64,000 bases of DNA from Haliclystus octoradiatus (taxonomy: Eukaryota > Cnidaria > Staurozoa > Stauromedusae > Haliclystidae). Of this stretch, positions 11,216 through 54,100 are shown piece after piece (the stretch's first letter is position 1; the number at the start of each line of letters is the position of its first letter). The notes below the pieces were generated by a model. The model was not told the DNA's origin. It saw only the letters and a program-made list of their open reading frames with translations, and searched no databases. The translations under genes and the position numbers were made by a program. The stretch is from NCBI GenBank assembly GCA_916610825.1, contig OU744446.1, positions 32,344,225-32,408,224 of the forward strand. The letters are read 5' to 3'.

Positions 11216-14200
11216 ATGGCAGTCTTACGGATCGTTCTAGTATGTTTAGTTCTTTTTCACGGAGCTTTTGCTCTTGAAGATGGCGTATCATTAATTGTTG
11301 GAGCTGGACATCTAGATTGTTTTTATAGACAAACAAATGCCAAGACAACTATGGATTTTGATCTACAGGTAGGAAGGCTACTAACGCATTTTTCACAACA
11401 GTTTCTCAAACATTAGTTATTTCTTCACTGGCGTTAAAATCTGCTAACAAAAATGTAATTATTGATACTGTACCAATGTACATTCTTATCACAACAGTAT
11501 TCTATGTCAATTATTGTATAAGTAGCCCGCTGTTTCACGACTCAACTCAGGACTCAGGTCAAAAGCTAAACCTGCAAAGGAAGGCCCGGTAAACCAGCAG
11601 CTCACATTGAGTATACGCCGTAGCGTTGATTCAACTTCGCATGATTTAATAAGTAGTATTAATGCTGAGGATAGCCTGTCATAACTAGGATATCATAACT
11701 TTTGTTATGTGAACAATTATCGGAGTAGAGGGGCAATTGGTCCATTGGATAGGCCTACCGCTTTCAAAAGAAGGAACATTTTCATTGGTTGGGAACTTAG
11801 CATCTATTGTTAAAGTCTACGTGGCATAATAATTAATGTAACCATGTTGTGACCAAGAACCCTGCCAAAACACAGAATCGTTATATATATAATAATATAG
11901 AAATATTTTTGATGGTTAACAACATCTTTCATTTACAACTGCTATTGCTAACAATATTTGTGATTTGGCAAACTATGCTATTTACATGTTTCTTTAATGT
12001 GACTATTCAAAAAATCCTTTATCTTTGGTTATGTTTCACTATGACCATTTGACCGTCAGCCTGTCATTCATGTATTGTATCTGTGACTATTTAACTTCCA
12101 GTCAATCTGTTCGCAGACGTAAAAGTGTTTTAATTACCTCGCATATTTCATTATTTTAGCACAAATAGGTCCGTGTCTGCCAATCACTTGACAATGACTA
12201 ACGCATTTACATCTTGCTGATGTCTTCCTTTTAACTTCAAGGATTTTTTGCTGGTATTGCTTTACTTTCACCCTGCCAATGATTTTAAGTTGCATCTTAC
12301 TTGAAGTCTTATTAAAAGATGATGCATAATAACCGTAAAAAAGTAATGTAGACGATGTCGCCCTACCGAAGGCACCCGTACCACTCCTCTATTTCTAGAT
12401 GAGTGGCTTTTTTCGCTGAGAGCAATGATTTTAAACGCTCTTTGTTGATCTCATGGCAGATAGGTCTTGATTGTCAATGCACAACGATGCGCCGCAGCTA
12501 CTCACAATGCAATTCCCTCTGGACCATTTCATCCGCCATCCTCAGATGGTACTCATTTGATGTTTCAGATAAAGTCAAGCCTGAGTTGACCTTAGGGGGA
12601 TTTGAACCACTGTCGATCAGAAATGATCCGATCTGAAGTTCGGTTGCTCTGCCATCTGAGCTAATCCTCCACATAATAACCGTAACACAGACTGTCTCAG
12701 AATACAGGATCCTGTGAACGTGTTTCCTGCAATATTAAATGCTTTGTGACACCATGGTGACAAATCCTGCCGTAACTGCAATACCTTGATCATTTGTCCA
12801 TGACAACAGATCATCTGAGAAATCGAGAAGCAAGACTTTAAATTATATGTAAAGAAATGTAATGAAGATACTAATTGAAAATTTTTGTACCGGTTAGTAG
12901 GCTTGTCTTTACGTGTTTATATAAATATTGGACATGTGAAAGAATAACACTCTGTGCAATTATCAGGCTATTCATTATTTTGTTTGATAACTAGCACCCA
13001 ATACAATACTAATCCAATGCAAACTCAAATCACATTTTCTCAGATTGCCTAACCGATATTAACTTTGACTGCGACAGGTTTTATAATTAACATTTTTCAT
13101 GTTAGGTCTTATTTGGTAATGACATTGGGTATCAAATTCGTGGTCCAACAGGACGTATATATGCTAAAGAATCATGGATAAAAAGTGCAAATAAACATTT
13201 GGAGTTGGAAGAAGAAGGAGCTTATGAAATATGTTTTGATAATTCTTATAGTGTTGTTAGTCATAAAGTAGTATATTTTGATCTGGGAGTATCGGATAAA
13301 TCTGATGATGTGCGATATGAAGATCTACCAAAAGATGAAAATGAGCAAGATGGTACACCGGAAGTTGTTGTAAGTATTATTGACTAGTTTTGTTTTAATA
13401 TTCAACTATGTTATTCTTTAGCCCCTTTACGAACCTGATCTTATCATCTCAGTCTGCAGACACTATGAATCTCAGATATATTGAATTGCTACTGAAAACA
13501 AATGCAATGGGATTGATTTGGGATCTGAAACCGTACTAAAATTCACCCCAGACACTTGAATCTAAATCTCTTCATTCTACTGAAAAACTACTGAAACGCA
13601 CTGTAAAATTTGAAAGCTACTGATCCAATTGAAGCACATGTATTTCCTTTTCACATGTTTTCAAGATTTGAAAATATCCAATGACGGGTTTTATACGTTT
13701 TTCAGATGATTCTAAGAGTCCTACGAATTTGATAGTCAAATTTTTCACATCATTTTTCAATGTTTTCAAGATGTTTTGCCATTTTCAGATGATTTTCAGT
13801 AAATATTCATATGGAATTTACCAGTAGGTGTGAAGTAGCCTGTTCAGTAGGTTTTCAGATTTTCAAAAACTGCAGCGAGAGAAGAGCGCTTGACCTTATC
13901 TCAGGGGCATCCTCACAATATTTTTCATGGCTGCTTCAAAATATGTTTGCATTCTTCACAGGCTAAAAATATTTGTCTTCAAATAAAAAGTACTGTAGAT
14001 TAATTTTATTTCATTTCACACATGTATCAATACGAGTCATATTATTATAATAATCATCTATTTTTTAATTCAAATTGCTGTGAAGCGTAGTTGAGTATGG
14101 TAGTTTATTATGGTTTGTTTGCTTGAATACCATCTAGCCATCTACAACAAAGGACATCATAACTTTCAAAATTCAATGGAGTAAAATGATTGAGAAATCT

Positions 14201-14728
14201 TGTGTTTCAAAAAATCAATATAAAATCAAAAACTTCAAGATTAAAATTTGAAAATTTCTTGTATTATGCTGCTTCAATAGATGTAACACCAACATTTCCA
14301 GCCCTGTTGAATTTCAGTTTAAAAAGAAGGAATTGCAGGCTAACTTGACTTATAGTAGTTTAAACCGATAATACCTTTTATAGAGGGGTGAGACTTTAAC
14401 AACAATTAGTCATATTCAATGATTCATCGGTTTTCAATAGTTACCACATTGTTTACTACAACAGCATCTATAAAATCTTTTTTCTATTTTATTTTTACCT
14501 GAATTATAGAAAGTGATGGAATCAATCCAAAGACGTCTTGAAACAATCTCCCTCTTCCAATCTGTAATGAAAGCTAAAAGCCGACGTCATCATAAGATTG
14601 TTGATGATCAAGGATTTAAAGTGATGCTTTTCTCTGCTCTTGGAAGTACAATCATGATATGTGTTGGTGTATTGCAAGTTTATTTGGTACGGAAATTATT
14701 TTCAGAGAAGAGAGGAGTACGAACGTAA
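11216..14728 (+). CDS. p24 family cargo receptor, TMED1/TMED5-like (gamma)
   Basis: p24 proteins cycle between ER and Golgi, helping load GPI-anchored and other cargo into COPII and COPI vesicles. Three exons join in frame: 11216-11368, 13106-13369 and 14510-14728, giving 211 aa, a normal length. An N-terminal signal peptide (residues 1-19, ending HGAFA) precedes a GOLD domain with the paired cysteines in LDCFYR (Cys35) and YEICFDN (Cys94). A coiled-coil stalk (about 125-165), one membrane helix (about 177-199) and a short cytosolic tail, RKLFSEKRGVRT, follow. The tail resembles vertebrate TMED5 (KSLFEDKRKSRT), which places it in the gamma class, though TMED1 versus TMED5 cannot be decided. 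An in-frame ATG at 11129 exists, but the ATG at 11216 gives a clean signal peptide and was chosen. The gene is head to head with DPH2; intron 1 carries a SINE. Confidence 0.93.
12343..12672 (-). mobile_element. tRNA-derived SINE, copy in p24 intron 1
   Basis: Read on the minus strand the head gives a tRNA-like box A (TAGCTCAGATGGCAGAGCAA) and box B (GTGGTTCAAATCCC). The body shared with the copy at 17340-17715 follows, ending 'ggtgccttcggtagggcgac'. This copy lacks a body segment ('gatctcagccgcgacactg') present in the other two. Confidence 0.75.
13458..13690. repeat. family B repeat
   Basis: This is another copy of the actgaaaac-rich repeat, starting 'cactatgaatctcag', with 'ctactgaaaaactactgaaacgc' and 'aaatttgaaagctactgatcc' inside. 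It is non-coding, in p24 intron 2. A related stretch continues to about 13870. Confidence 0.5.
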
Positions 14729-15003
14729 CTGATGACAGTGAATCTAATGGCGGAGAAATCTTAATCAACAACCATAGGATGATTTATTAATCTATTCTGA
14801 TGACTGTAAACATTTTATTGACTTGTATCTATACTAAGATATTACTATTAGTAAGAGAATTTATAAAAATAGTGGGAAAAGAAATCAAATTTGTACAAAA
14901 ATAATATGTTGCAATGAAACAACAAAAACAGTCAGTCATTTTTTTGTATTCGTTTTTATGCTCACTCTATTTTAGATTAAGAAGATATTATTTAATTAAG
15001 CAA

Positions 15004-15009
15004 AATAAA
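15004..15009 (+). terminator. polyadenylation signal AATAAA of the p24 gene
   Basis: AATAAA lies 276 bases after the stop codon at 14728, a plausible 3' UTR length. The cleavage site is not determined. Confidence 0.45.
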
Positions 15010-15052
15010 GAAATATGATTTAATTTAAACAAACAATCTAGCTCCATTAGAA

Positions 15053-15222
15053 CGGTCAACCAGGACCAACAAAAGTAGAAATCCTAGCTTCCGGAAAGCT
15101 AGCGCAAATTCCGAAGAAAATCAATATTTTATGATTAATTGGTCAAACTTAAACAGGAAAATTCAGAAGAAAATGTTGAAATGCCTCTAGGATTCCAGAG
15201 AGCTGAAACTTTTGTCAGACCC
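15053..15222. mobile_element. foldback repeat with inverted ends
   Basis: The left end 'aggaccaacaaaagtagaaa' followed by TCCTAG, and the right end CTAGGA followed by 'acttttgtcagaccctg', are imperfect inverted repeats. A relative with 'ctaggattcctacttctgtc' and 'ggaccctgta' ends near 18850. Non-coding. Confidence 0.5.
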
Positions 15223-15769
15223 TGCAGTCAACAGTACATGATGTAACCAGAAAAGCAATATTATTAATAACTAGTGAAGTGAACTCGCTCCGTTGGATGA
15301 AATTTGAAAAAAAAAAGAAAATATAATTGCTATTTAAGTTAGCCCAAGTGATAAATAAACAATAGAACTGAAACCTTCAGTCGGGTGCGAAAGATATTGC
15401 GTGACAAACATGAGAATGTAATTCGTTCTTTCTATGGAGCCACAAGAGAAATCCTACGAAAAATTACGCCTATGGCTGTCAATTGAAGGAATATAAAGAT
15501 GTGAACATAAAACATGGCCTCTGTTGCCGCAAAAAATTATAAGATACCCAACGGAAAGTATGGAGTTGATACGTTTACCATGAAAAGCGTGAATCTTGAA
15601 TACAGTAGGCTAGATACAAACAGACATACATCAACGTTTATATAGTAGATAATGATTTGGACTAAGCTGGGAATTGGAATAGCATCTCTATTGAGCTTTG
15701 GATTTCAGCCTCATACGTCCGTGCCGTTAATTATGAACCCTCACACAGAGCGTGTATGTAACTATTGTA

Positions 15770-16145
15770 TTTTAGTCGAAACCGACTAGGGTATTATTTG
15801 ATGATCTGCATTTTGATTGGTTGCTTAATCGTTCACTATGTTCTCATAGTGAACGCTGGCAAGTTCCCTCGCAAATTTCAAAAAGTAAACAAGCGATTCC
15901 CAAATGTTTTTGAATCAATTTTATACGAGGCTTCATAAATTTCGTGCCTGAGAAAACAAAACAAGCAAAAACATAATTGAGATGAAGCTGTTTAATGGTA
16001 GGCTATACATATGCATACACAATTTTAATCTTATTTAACAATGTCAACTCGCCCTTGTTGTCTACCGTCCTAAATAGTCACCTCGGAGGACTTCGGTGAC
16101 TATTCGACGGTAGCCAACTCGGGCTCGTTGTCTAATTGTTAAATA
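15770..16145. repeat. dispersed repeat (family G), copy 1
   Basis: It opens 'tagtcgaaaccgactagggt' (itself a small palindrome) and closes 'gttgtctaattgttaaata'. The same opening, middle ('gttcactat', 'ctcatagtgaacgctggcaa', 'gagaaaacaaaacaag') and closing occur at 49223-49892. This copy carries an extra hairpin at 16059-16111. Non-coding. Confidence 0.65.
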
Positions 16146-16399
16146 CTCTGAGAGGAAATCCTTTTATACTTCTACAAAGAATGATCATTCATAATTTATA
16201 GTAAAATTAATTTTATTACAATCAGACTGAATGTAGTACAAAACATTATCCTCTTTTCACTGTGTTGTTGAAATTCAGAGCATCTTTTAGAGGTGCATTA
16301 TCAACATGCTTATAATGATTATATATAGAAAAAAAACATTTTATCTATTAATTCCATTGGTTCATTTGATGTTAGTTACTTCATGGGTCTATTTTCCCC

Positions 16400-16640
16400 G
16401 TTTATTAATCACGTATTCTCTGCCTTGTAAATAGTAATGTATTATCTTTATTCGTCCTCTTACTCTTGAACCGTCATCGTGTGAACATTAACTTGTATAG
16501 CTGGTTCACCGTCATAGAGGCTCTGTTAATACAGTCATATGATACTCATTATTCATCCTCTTTCTGTCGGTGGCCAGCTACTTATATACAAATATATTAT
16601 TTCATACATATTTATGTGGTGTTTTATCAGTCTCCAATAG
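16400..16640. repeat. dispersed repeat (family H), copy 2
   Basis: It contains 'catagaggctctgtt', 'attattcatcctctt' and 'ggtggccagctac' in the order seen at 7850-8160, with substitutions and small gaps. Non-coding; edges approximate. Confidence 0.45.
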
Positions 16641-16763
16641 AATACTAAAAGAGTACTGTAACAGTCATCAAATTGATGCTAGTGGCTTATTTGTGTAAAT
16701 TATGTGTTCTGTGAACAGATGTCCATTGCAGTAAGAAGCCTAACCAATGAATGTCAACACATT

Positions 16764-16769
16764 TTTATT
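16764..16769 (-). terminator. candidate polyadenylation signal of TRDMT1
   Basis: AATAAA on the minus strand lies 187 bases beyond the TRDMT1 stop codon. It is the first such hexamer noticed downstream. Confidence 0.4.
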
Positions 16770-16955
16770 GTATCACCTTCAAAATGTATTGCACATATAC
16801 TGTTTCTGATCTGTCTCATTTCTTTCTTTTTGACTTGAACATCATCTATATTGAGAGTAGCTTGACGTAATGAAACATTATTTAGCACTGACATAATGTC
16901 AAATGGAGTAGTTGTTACCTATCCAATAGGAGATGTTGGATGATGCAAGGATGCG

Positions 16956-47896
<30,941 letters not shown>

Positions 47897-48191
47897 TTTT
47901 AGTTGCTTATTTAATCATATAAACTGGTTCAGGTCCAAGGCATGATCGAAATCAAATCACACTGGATCTGGATTCTGGTTTGAAGAAATGAAAATGCCCA
48001 TCAAACCTCTTTCTCCTATAGCATTTGATTTGCAAATGAGGTTCGTTCTCATAGTAACATGTGCGCCATTTTATATGCTAGCAATTCGTGAACACTTTAT
48101 AGAACTCAAATGTTATGTTTAGTGCTATATATTTGTTGAATTAAATATTTTTTTAGATATTCCTTGCATACATACTCTTGAGACATAAGAC
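47897..48191. promoter_or_regulatory. divergent promoter region TRDMT1 / DNAAF1, candidate X-box
   Basis: The start codons face away from each other over 295 bp. GTTCTCATAGTAAC at 48045-48058 resembles an RFX X-box: the right half AGTAAC fits RGYAAC exactly and the left half GTTCTC fits GTNRCC poorly. It is about 135 bp before the DNAAF1 start, where ciliary genes often carry one. A pyrimidine/T-rich tract ending TTTTTTTAG at 48157 could be a 5' UTR splice acceptor. Confidence 0.45.
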
Positions 48192-51100
48192 ATGCCGGAG
48201 CCTACTGATGCAATGAAGAAGATAGAAGATAGCTGCCCTCGGTAATTAAAACATGAAATATTTATTTTTCAACAATGAATTAGAGCATTAGAGAACAACT
48301 GAACTATAACTGGTAAAAATAGCATTTCATTTGCCGAGCCCATCTCAGTGAATGAAACTGTATTCCAGAATGCATCCAGAACTTATCAATTAAAAATTTA
48401 AATTTTCAATAAACAACCATCACAACTAACTAACCATCTAACAGTTTGTAGTTTTAGATATCTTTCTTATCCAGGACAAGGACAGTACCCCAGGCCAGGA
48501 CCAGACTGCATTCTTTGTGAATGCGCGGGGAAGAATAATCGATCGTAAAAATTGCGCGGTTTGACAAACTCTGCAGTCTGGCCTAGCAGTTTGAACGTTA
48601 TATTCTTCGATTTTACTGTATACCTACTTTTTTAGCTCTTCAATTTATCATCTTGGCTATACACGATGTATTTGGTCTGGTTCAGTAATGTATCGCCCCA
48701 TTAAAAGCAACGTATGTGGGTCCCCCATTAAAAGAGAAGGAATAAAATACATTAATATAAAAGGAAGGATAATTTTCGGTCACACTGTTCTAAAAAAGTA
48801 CAATGTTTTGTTATAACAATCATATAATGTGAAAAATGAATCCCATGCAATAATTTTAACAAAAGTGGATCACCATTGCTGATATTTGCTAATCAATAAA
48901 TTAAGCAAATGTGTATATTTCGAAAAGTCTACTCTTATTTGCCAATACTGACAATTAACAACAAATGATCCATCTTCTGTAGTAATAATAGGTAACGATA
49001 GGCCTACACAAAACAGATTAGTTTTCAGTTTGCTCCTGAAAATAAGCAGTGATTGACTAGCGTGCAGGTCTTTTGACATATTGTTACATTAAAACCGGAG
49101 TAGCCACACAAAAAATACTCTGTGGTTATGTGATTTCATATTAAAATAAGGAATTATCAATCAATTATAACATGATCAATACAGGAAGGAAAAACAACTA
49201 AATCTGTCTTACTAATTCATATTAGTCGAAACCGACTAGGGTACTATTCGATGATCTGCATTCTGATTGATTGCTCCATCGTTCACTATTTTCTCATAGT
49301 GAACGCTGGCAAGTTCCCCCACAAGTTTCAAAAAGTAAACAAGCGATTTGCATATGTTTTTGAATCAAAATTAATTACGAATTACGAGAGTAAATTATAA
49401 TTTTCGTCCCCGAGAAAACAAAACAAGTAACAAAGTTGTTCAATGGTAAGCTATGCATATACAATTTTAATCTTATTCAACAATCTTCTCGCAACTTCTC
49501 GCTATTTTATTGCAGATATAAATTAGTCCGCTAGTCAGCTAAAGTTTATAAACAACAGCATTTTATATTACAAGCTGCAAACATTTATGTATTTTTAGAT
49601 ACTCAATAATTACCTTCTCAAGTTTGCAATTTTGTAGCCAGTATTAATATCCAACTGTTTTGTTTTAAAAATTAAGTCTGAATCAAGTCAAATTAAAATT
49701 AATTCTCCAAATCACGACGCTGAAGTCGTCATGGTACCTTTGGTTGACGGTTGTATTTAAAATTAATTATGCAGAAAGCGAATAAATAGTTTGAATTTAT
49801 ATCTTTTGATATGTTTTGCTTGTACCACTAGTTGGTTTCCACTAAAACAATTAGAAAACTCGCCCTTGTTGTCTAATTGTTAAATAGTACAATCTCTGAG
49901 AAAGACATTCATCAAACAAAATGAGCCACAATAGAATGATTCAAGGGAATTTTAGCGTCAAATTTGTATAGAGAACAGCCTGATGACAAGTCACCATAGT
50001 CTCGTCAGACGAATAACCAACAATATGATAATTATTGATCAATACAGAAAAATAATTAATTAATCTGATTATCCGTTGGTACATACAAATAATCACTTTG
50101 TTTCGATAATGGCATTGTGAAAAATGATCAGATAAACCAGTTGTCTTCGGTAAGTGATGGAAGGTCGATGCCGATAATATAATTAACATGTTTCATTTTA
50201 TTTTAGAATGACAGAGAAGGCAATCAAACAAATTTGCAAAACTCATAAATTGTACTCAACGCCATACTTGAACGATGTATTATACCTTCATTACAAAGGT
50301 AAAGGTACCTTCGCAAAACAAAATGTTATATTCAAATTTGTTTAATATATTGCAAATGTTTGAAAGAGTGTGAGATTGTAAATATGCACACTTATCAGCT
50401 ATAATAGAAAATTTGCATTTGAAAGCAAATATACTTGTGTTGCCTACAAAATTAAAGGTAAACTCTTTAGGGATATGCTGGGGGTAATGTGGCTTTAAGA
50501 ATTATCACTACATGATTTGGTTAGATCAGTACACTTAATTAAATGATGACCCTACAATAGTAGACATTTATTAAATATAGCAATGTACGGTATATTTTCA
50601 TTTAGAGAAAGATGTTATACAATTTGATGCTCTAATATATAAAGACACCAAACAAAACACGACGTATCAACGAAAATTTTGACCAACATTTACTCTATAC
50701 CTTAAACATACACTTTTTCAAACCAATAATCTACAATAAATAATTCCCATGATATATATACTCGTGTCACTCATAACCAATGTGAAAACAGTTCCTTAAC
50801 GTTAAATTGCCAAGTTTTCATGAACTGTCTAATGTAACAATCCATGAAAAACAGACTATTTAGCATTCATAAACTACAGTTCATAAAATTCATGACTTGA
50901 ACTATTTTTTTGTAGGGGAATTGTTAAGCGTCAAAGTTTTCCTGAACAGTTCATGAACTTCTAAAAATATTTAAGAAAAAGACAATTCAATATTATTATT
51001 GTTCATGACCTCTTCACAAAAAGTTTATGAACTCTTGTACTGTGCTCCACAAAGGAAGGCGTATCAGATGACTATATGATATAAAGAATAAAGAGAATAT

Positions 51101-54100
51101 GATAGAGTCAACTTTTTCGATAGCATGAAAAAAATGTTTAAAAGTGACATTGACTATTAATTACTTTCATTGGAATGGTTTGCGTTATGTAAAACACAGC
51201 TCATGAAAGATCCATGAATAGTTTAAAATTTAGAGTTCATTCACTCTTCACAAACTATTCTATGAACTATAAGTTTAATAAATAATCTATGAACAATTCA
51301 TGAAGTTCATGAAAAGTTAACAATGTTCATGACCTCATGAATTAAATTTAAAGGATCTGTGCCATTGTTTGAGTAACATTTGTGCAATTGCCTTCACTGC
51401 GTATATCTGAGTCTCCTTTTGTAAAATCTGCTTGTTGAAATTTTACTTTAGACTGAAGTGTGACAATGCTCTCTAAATGTATCTTAAAGTAACAGATAGG
51501 AGCACTAGAGCTCTAATGTGGTTTAATAAATCTTATTAGAAGCCAAAGATATTGCTCTTAAATTTTTTTGGAAATGGATGGTCCAAATCAATAAATAAAA
51601 AATGTACATCTTCTGTTCTGGTTATCATAAATGAACAGTTCATGAATAGTTCATGAACCATTTGTAATTTAAATTATTGGAAAAATGTACTAAAGTATTT
51701 CATGTTCATAAATTTTAAATCGCCCATTCTTGAAACTTTAATGAAGTTCAACAGTGCATGAAAATTTCATGAGTTCATGAACTATTCAAAAGTTCATAGT
51801 CTTTTCATCAAGTTTCACTGGAAATACATCGATGCATGGTCTTATGCATCATTGTAATTTGCTAGAAAATATTAATTTTTTTATGTTTTGTAACAAACAT
51901 TAAACAACCTTTGAATATATTTTTGAAATCCTGTATGTTTTACTTTCCCTTCTAACAGGCTATAGCAAAATAGAAAATCTTGAGAAGTATACTGGACTGA
52001 AATGTCTTTGGTTAGAATGCAATGGAATCCGTGCAATATCTGGCCTCAACAACCAAACAGAAATGCGATGCTTGTAAGTAGACCAAAACAGTTAACAAAC
52101 ATTTTATCAACTGTTTGTGAACTTTGTATGCACTATTCGTTTCTGAAAGTGCCCCTGCGAAAAACATTTCAGGAGTTGATGAACAGTTCATGAATGGTTT
52201 CTTGGACGTTAAATGGCCCCAATTTTATTGAACAGTTTACAGGCAATTCATGAGCAGTTCATGAAAATTCGGGGCCCTTTTTTACGTTCATGAACTGTTC
52301 ATCAACTCCTGAACTGTTTTTTGCAGGAGTGTAAAGCATGTACAGTGAAACAAATGAGAGGTAGATGAATTTACTAATATATGCAGGTGGCCTCTTTATA
52401 CAGGGTTTATTTGATAGGAAATACTGTGTTAGACATAAAAGGAGTGACCACTATACACAGGTGACCGTTATGACAGGTTTGATTGTAGTAGATATTTCTA
52501 AACTTAAGAATATTTTTAATAAGTTAATGAATCGGTAAAAAGATTACGTTATTACCGTATATAAATAGATTTATATTTATGCACTATCTTTATCTTCATT
52601 TAAGGTATCTGCATCAAAATCTGATAGACAAATTAGAAGGACTTGATCATATGGAGCATTTAGATACATTGAATGTTAGCAATAACAATATCAAAAAGAT
52701 TGAGAACATAGGTGAATGATGAAACATAGACATTTTGATACTTACCATTAAATTCCAAGTCCAAGCTGAATGCCACAACTGATTTATATAAAGGACTGGA
52801 TAGATCATTCTATTAAAGATCAAATCAGAAAAGGAAGTAGCAATAATGAGATGGGACTGGGGATAAAAGCCGCATCTCTGCCCCCAGAAGTTCAATGTCA
52901 TTGGTCCTTGTATAATTCATATTTTTCATTTTGCAACTTATTCGTAAATCCCCACAATATTTTCAAGTCAATGTGGCTATGTTTATCAATCACCTTAATG
53001 GTCAATTCGATGGTCCGTTGATTTGTACAAATGGAAAAATGAGATAGAAATCAATTGAATCCACATCTCTGCACTCCACAGTTCAGTGTGATACCACTAG
53101 ACCATCAGTCATCGGTCAATTCATGCACATTTTACCACTTCTTTCCTCTCAAGTTTTGTAAATTTCTCTCCTGCAAATAATACTGACTAACAATTTATCA
53201 ATAATTCAACATGTTTTGTAAAGATGATTTATTTTTCCTACTGAAATGCTCTATACAGTACTTTATGTATAGATCATAGGGTTTACAATTTTGCCTTCCA
53301 TCCAATACAATTTGATTAATATATTGCGCTAACAACACTAAAATCAAGAAAATGCCATGAAAGTGTTGTGAAAGCACCATGAAAATGAGAAAACAATGCG
53401 AAAACAGTAAATTTTTCAAGTCATAGATTGTTGGAAGCCATAAAAACATCAATATCTATGGTTTTGGTGTCTGTAGTGTAATTGTACGTACATAGTTCAA
53501 CTGTATCATGAATTGTGTTATCCTATATGAATATGGATAATCAATTGTATATTAATCATTAACCTGAATCCTTACAATTTCCAGCGGTTTTGAAGAGTTT
53601 AAATACATTTCAAATTTCCCATAATCGTCTTGAATGTGCCGATGACATCAAGGAATTGGTTGTGTGCAAAAAAATAAGGTAAACATAATATGGCAACATT
53701 TAGTTTTAGTATAGTTTCATTCCCTTGTGAAAACCAGTTCATGAGTTCATGAACAGTTCATGAACACTTTATGAAAAAGTCCATGAAAATTAGGGCACTT
53801 AACGTACATGGACTACTTCATGAACTGTTTGTAATGGGTTCATGGGCTGTTCAGGTACGTTAAATGCCCTAATTTTCATGAAGTGTCCATGAACTATTTT
53901 TCATTAAATTGTTTTTATAATGTGTTCATGAACTTATGAACTGTTTTTCATTGAACTGTTTTTATAACGTGCTCATGAATTGCTTTTATAACGTGTTCAT
54001 GAACTTATGAACTGTTTTTCATTGAACTGTTTTTATAACGTGCTCATGAATTGCTTTTATAACGTGTTCATGAATTGCTTTTATAACGTGTTCATGAACT

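Noticed and set aside
16757-16894. Minus-strand 44-codon ORF (MSVLNNVSLRQATLNIDD) considered as the last TRDMT1 exon
   Set aside because: The true terminal exon with RLLGNSINV was found at 17068-16956; this ORF lies in the 3' UTR and has no family match.
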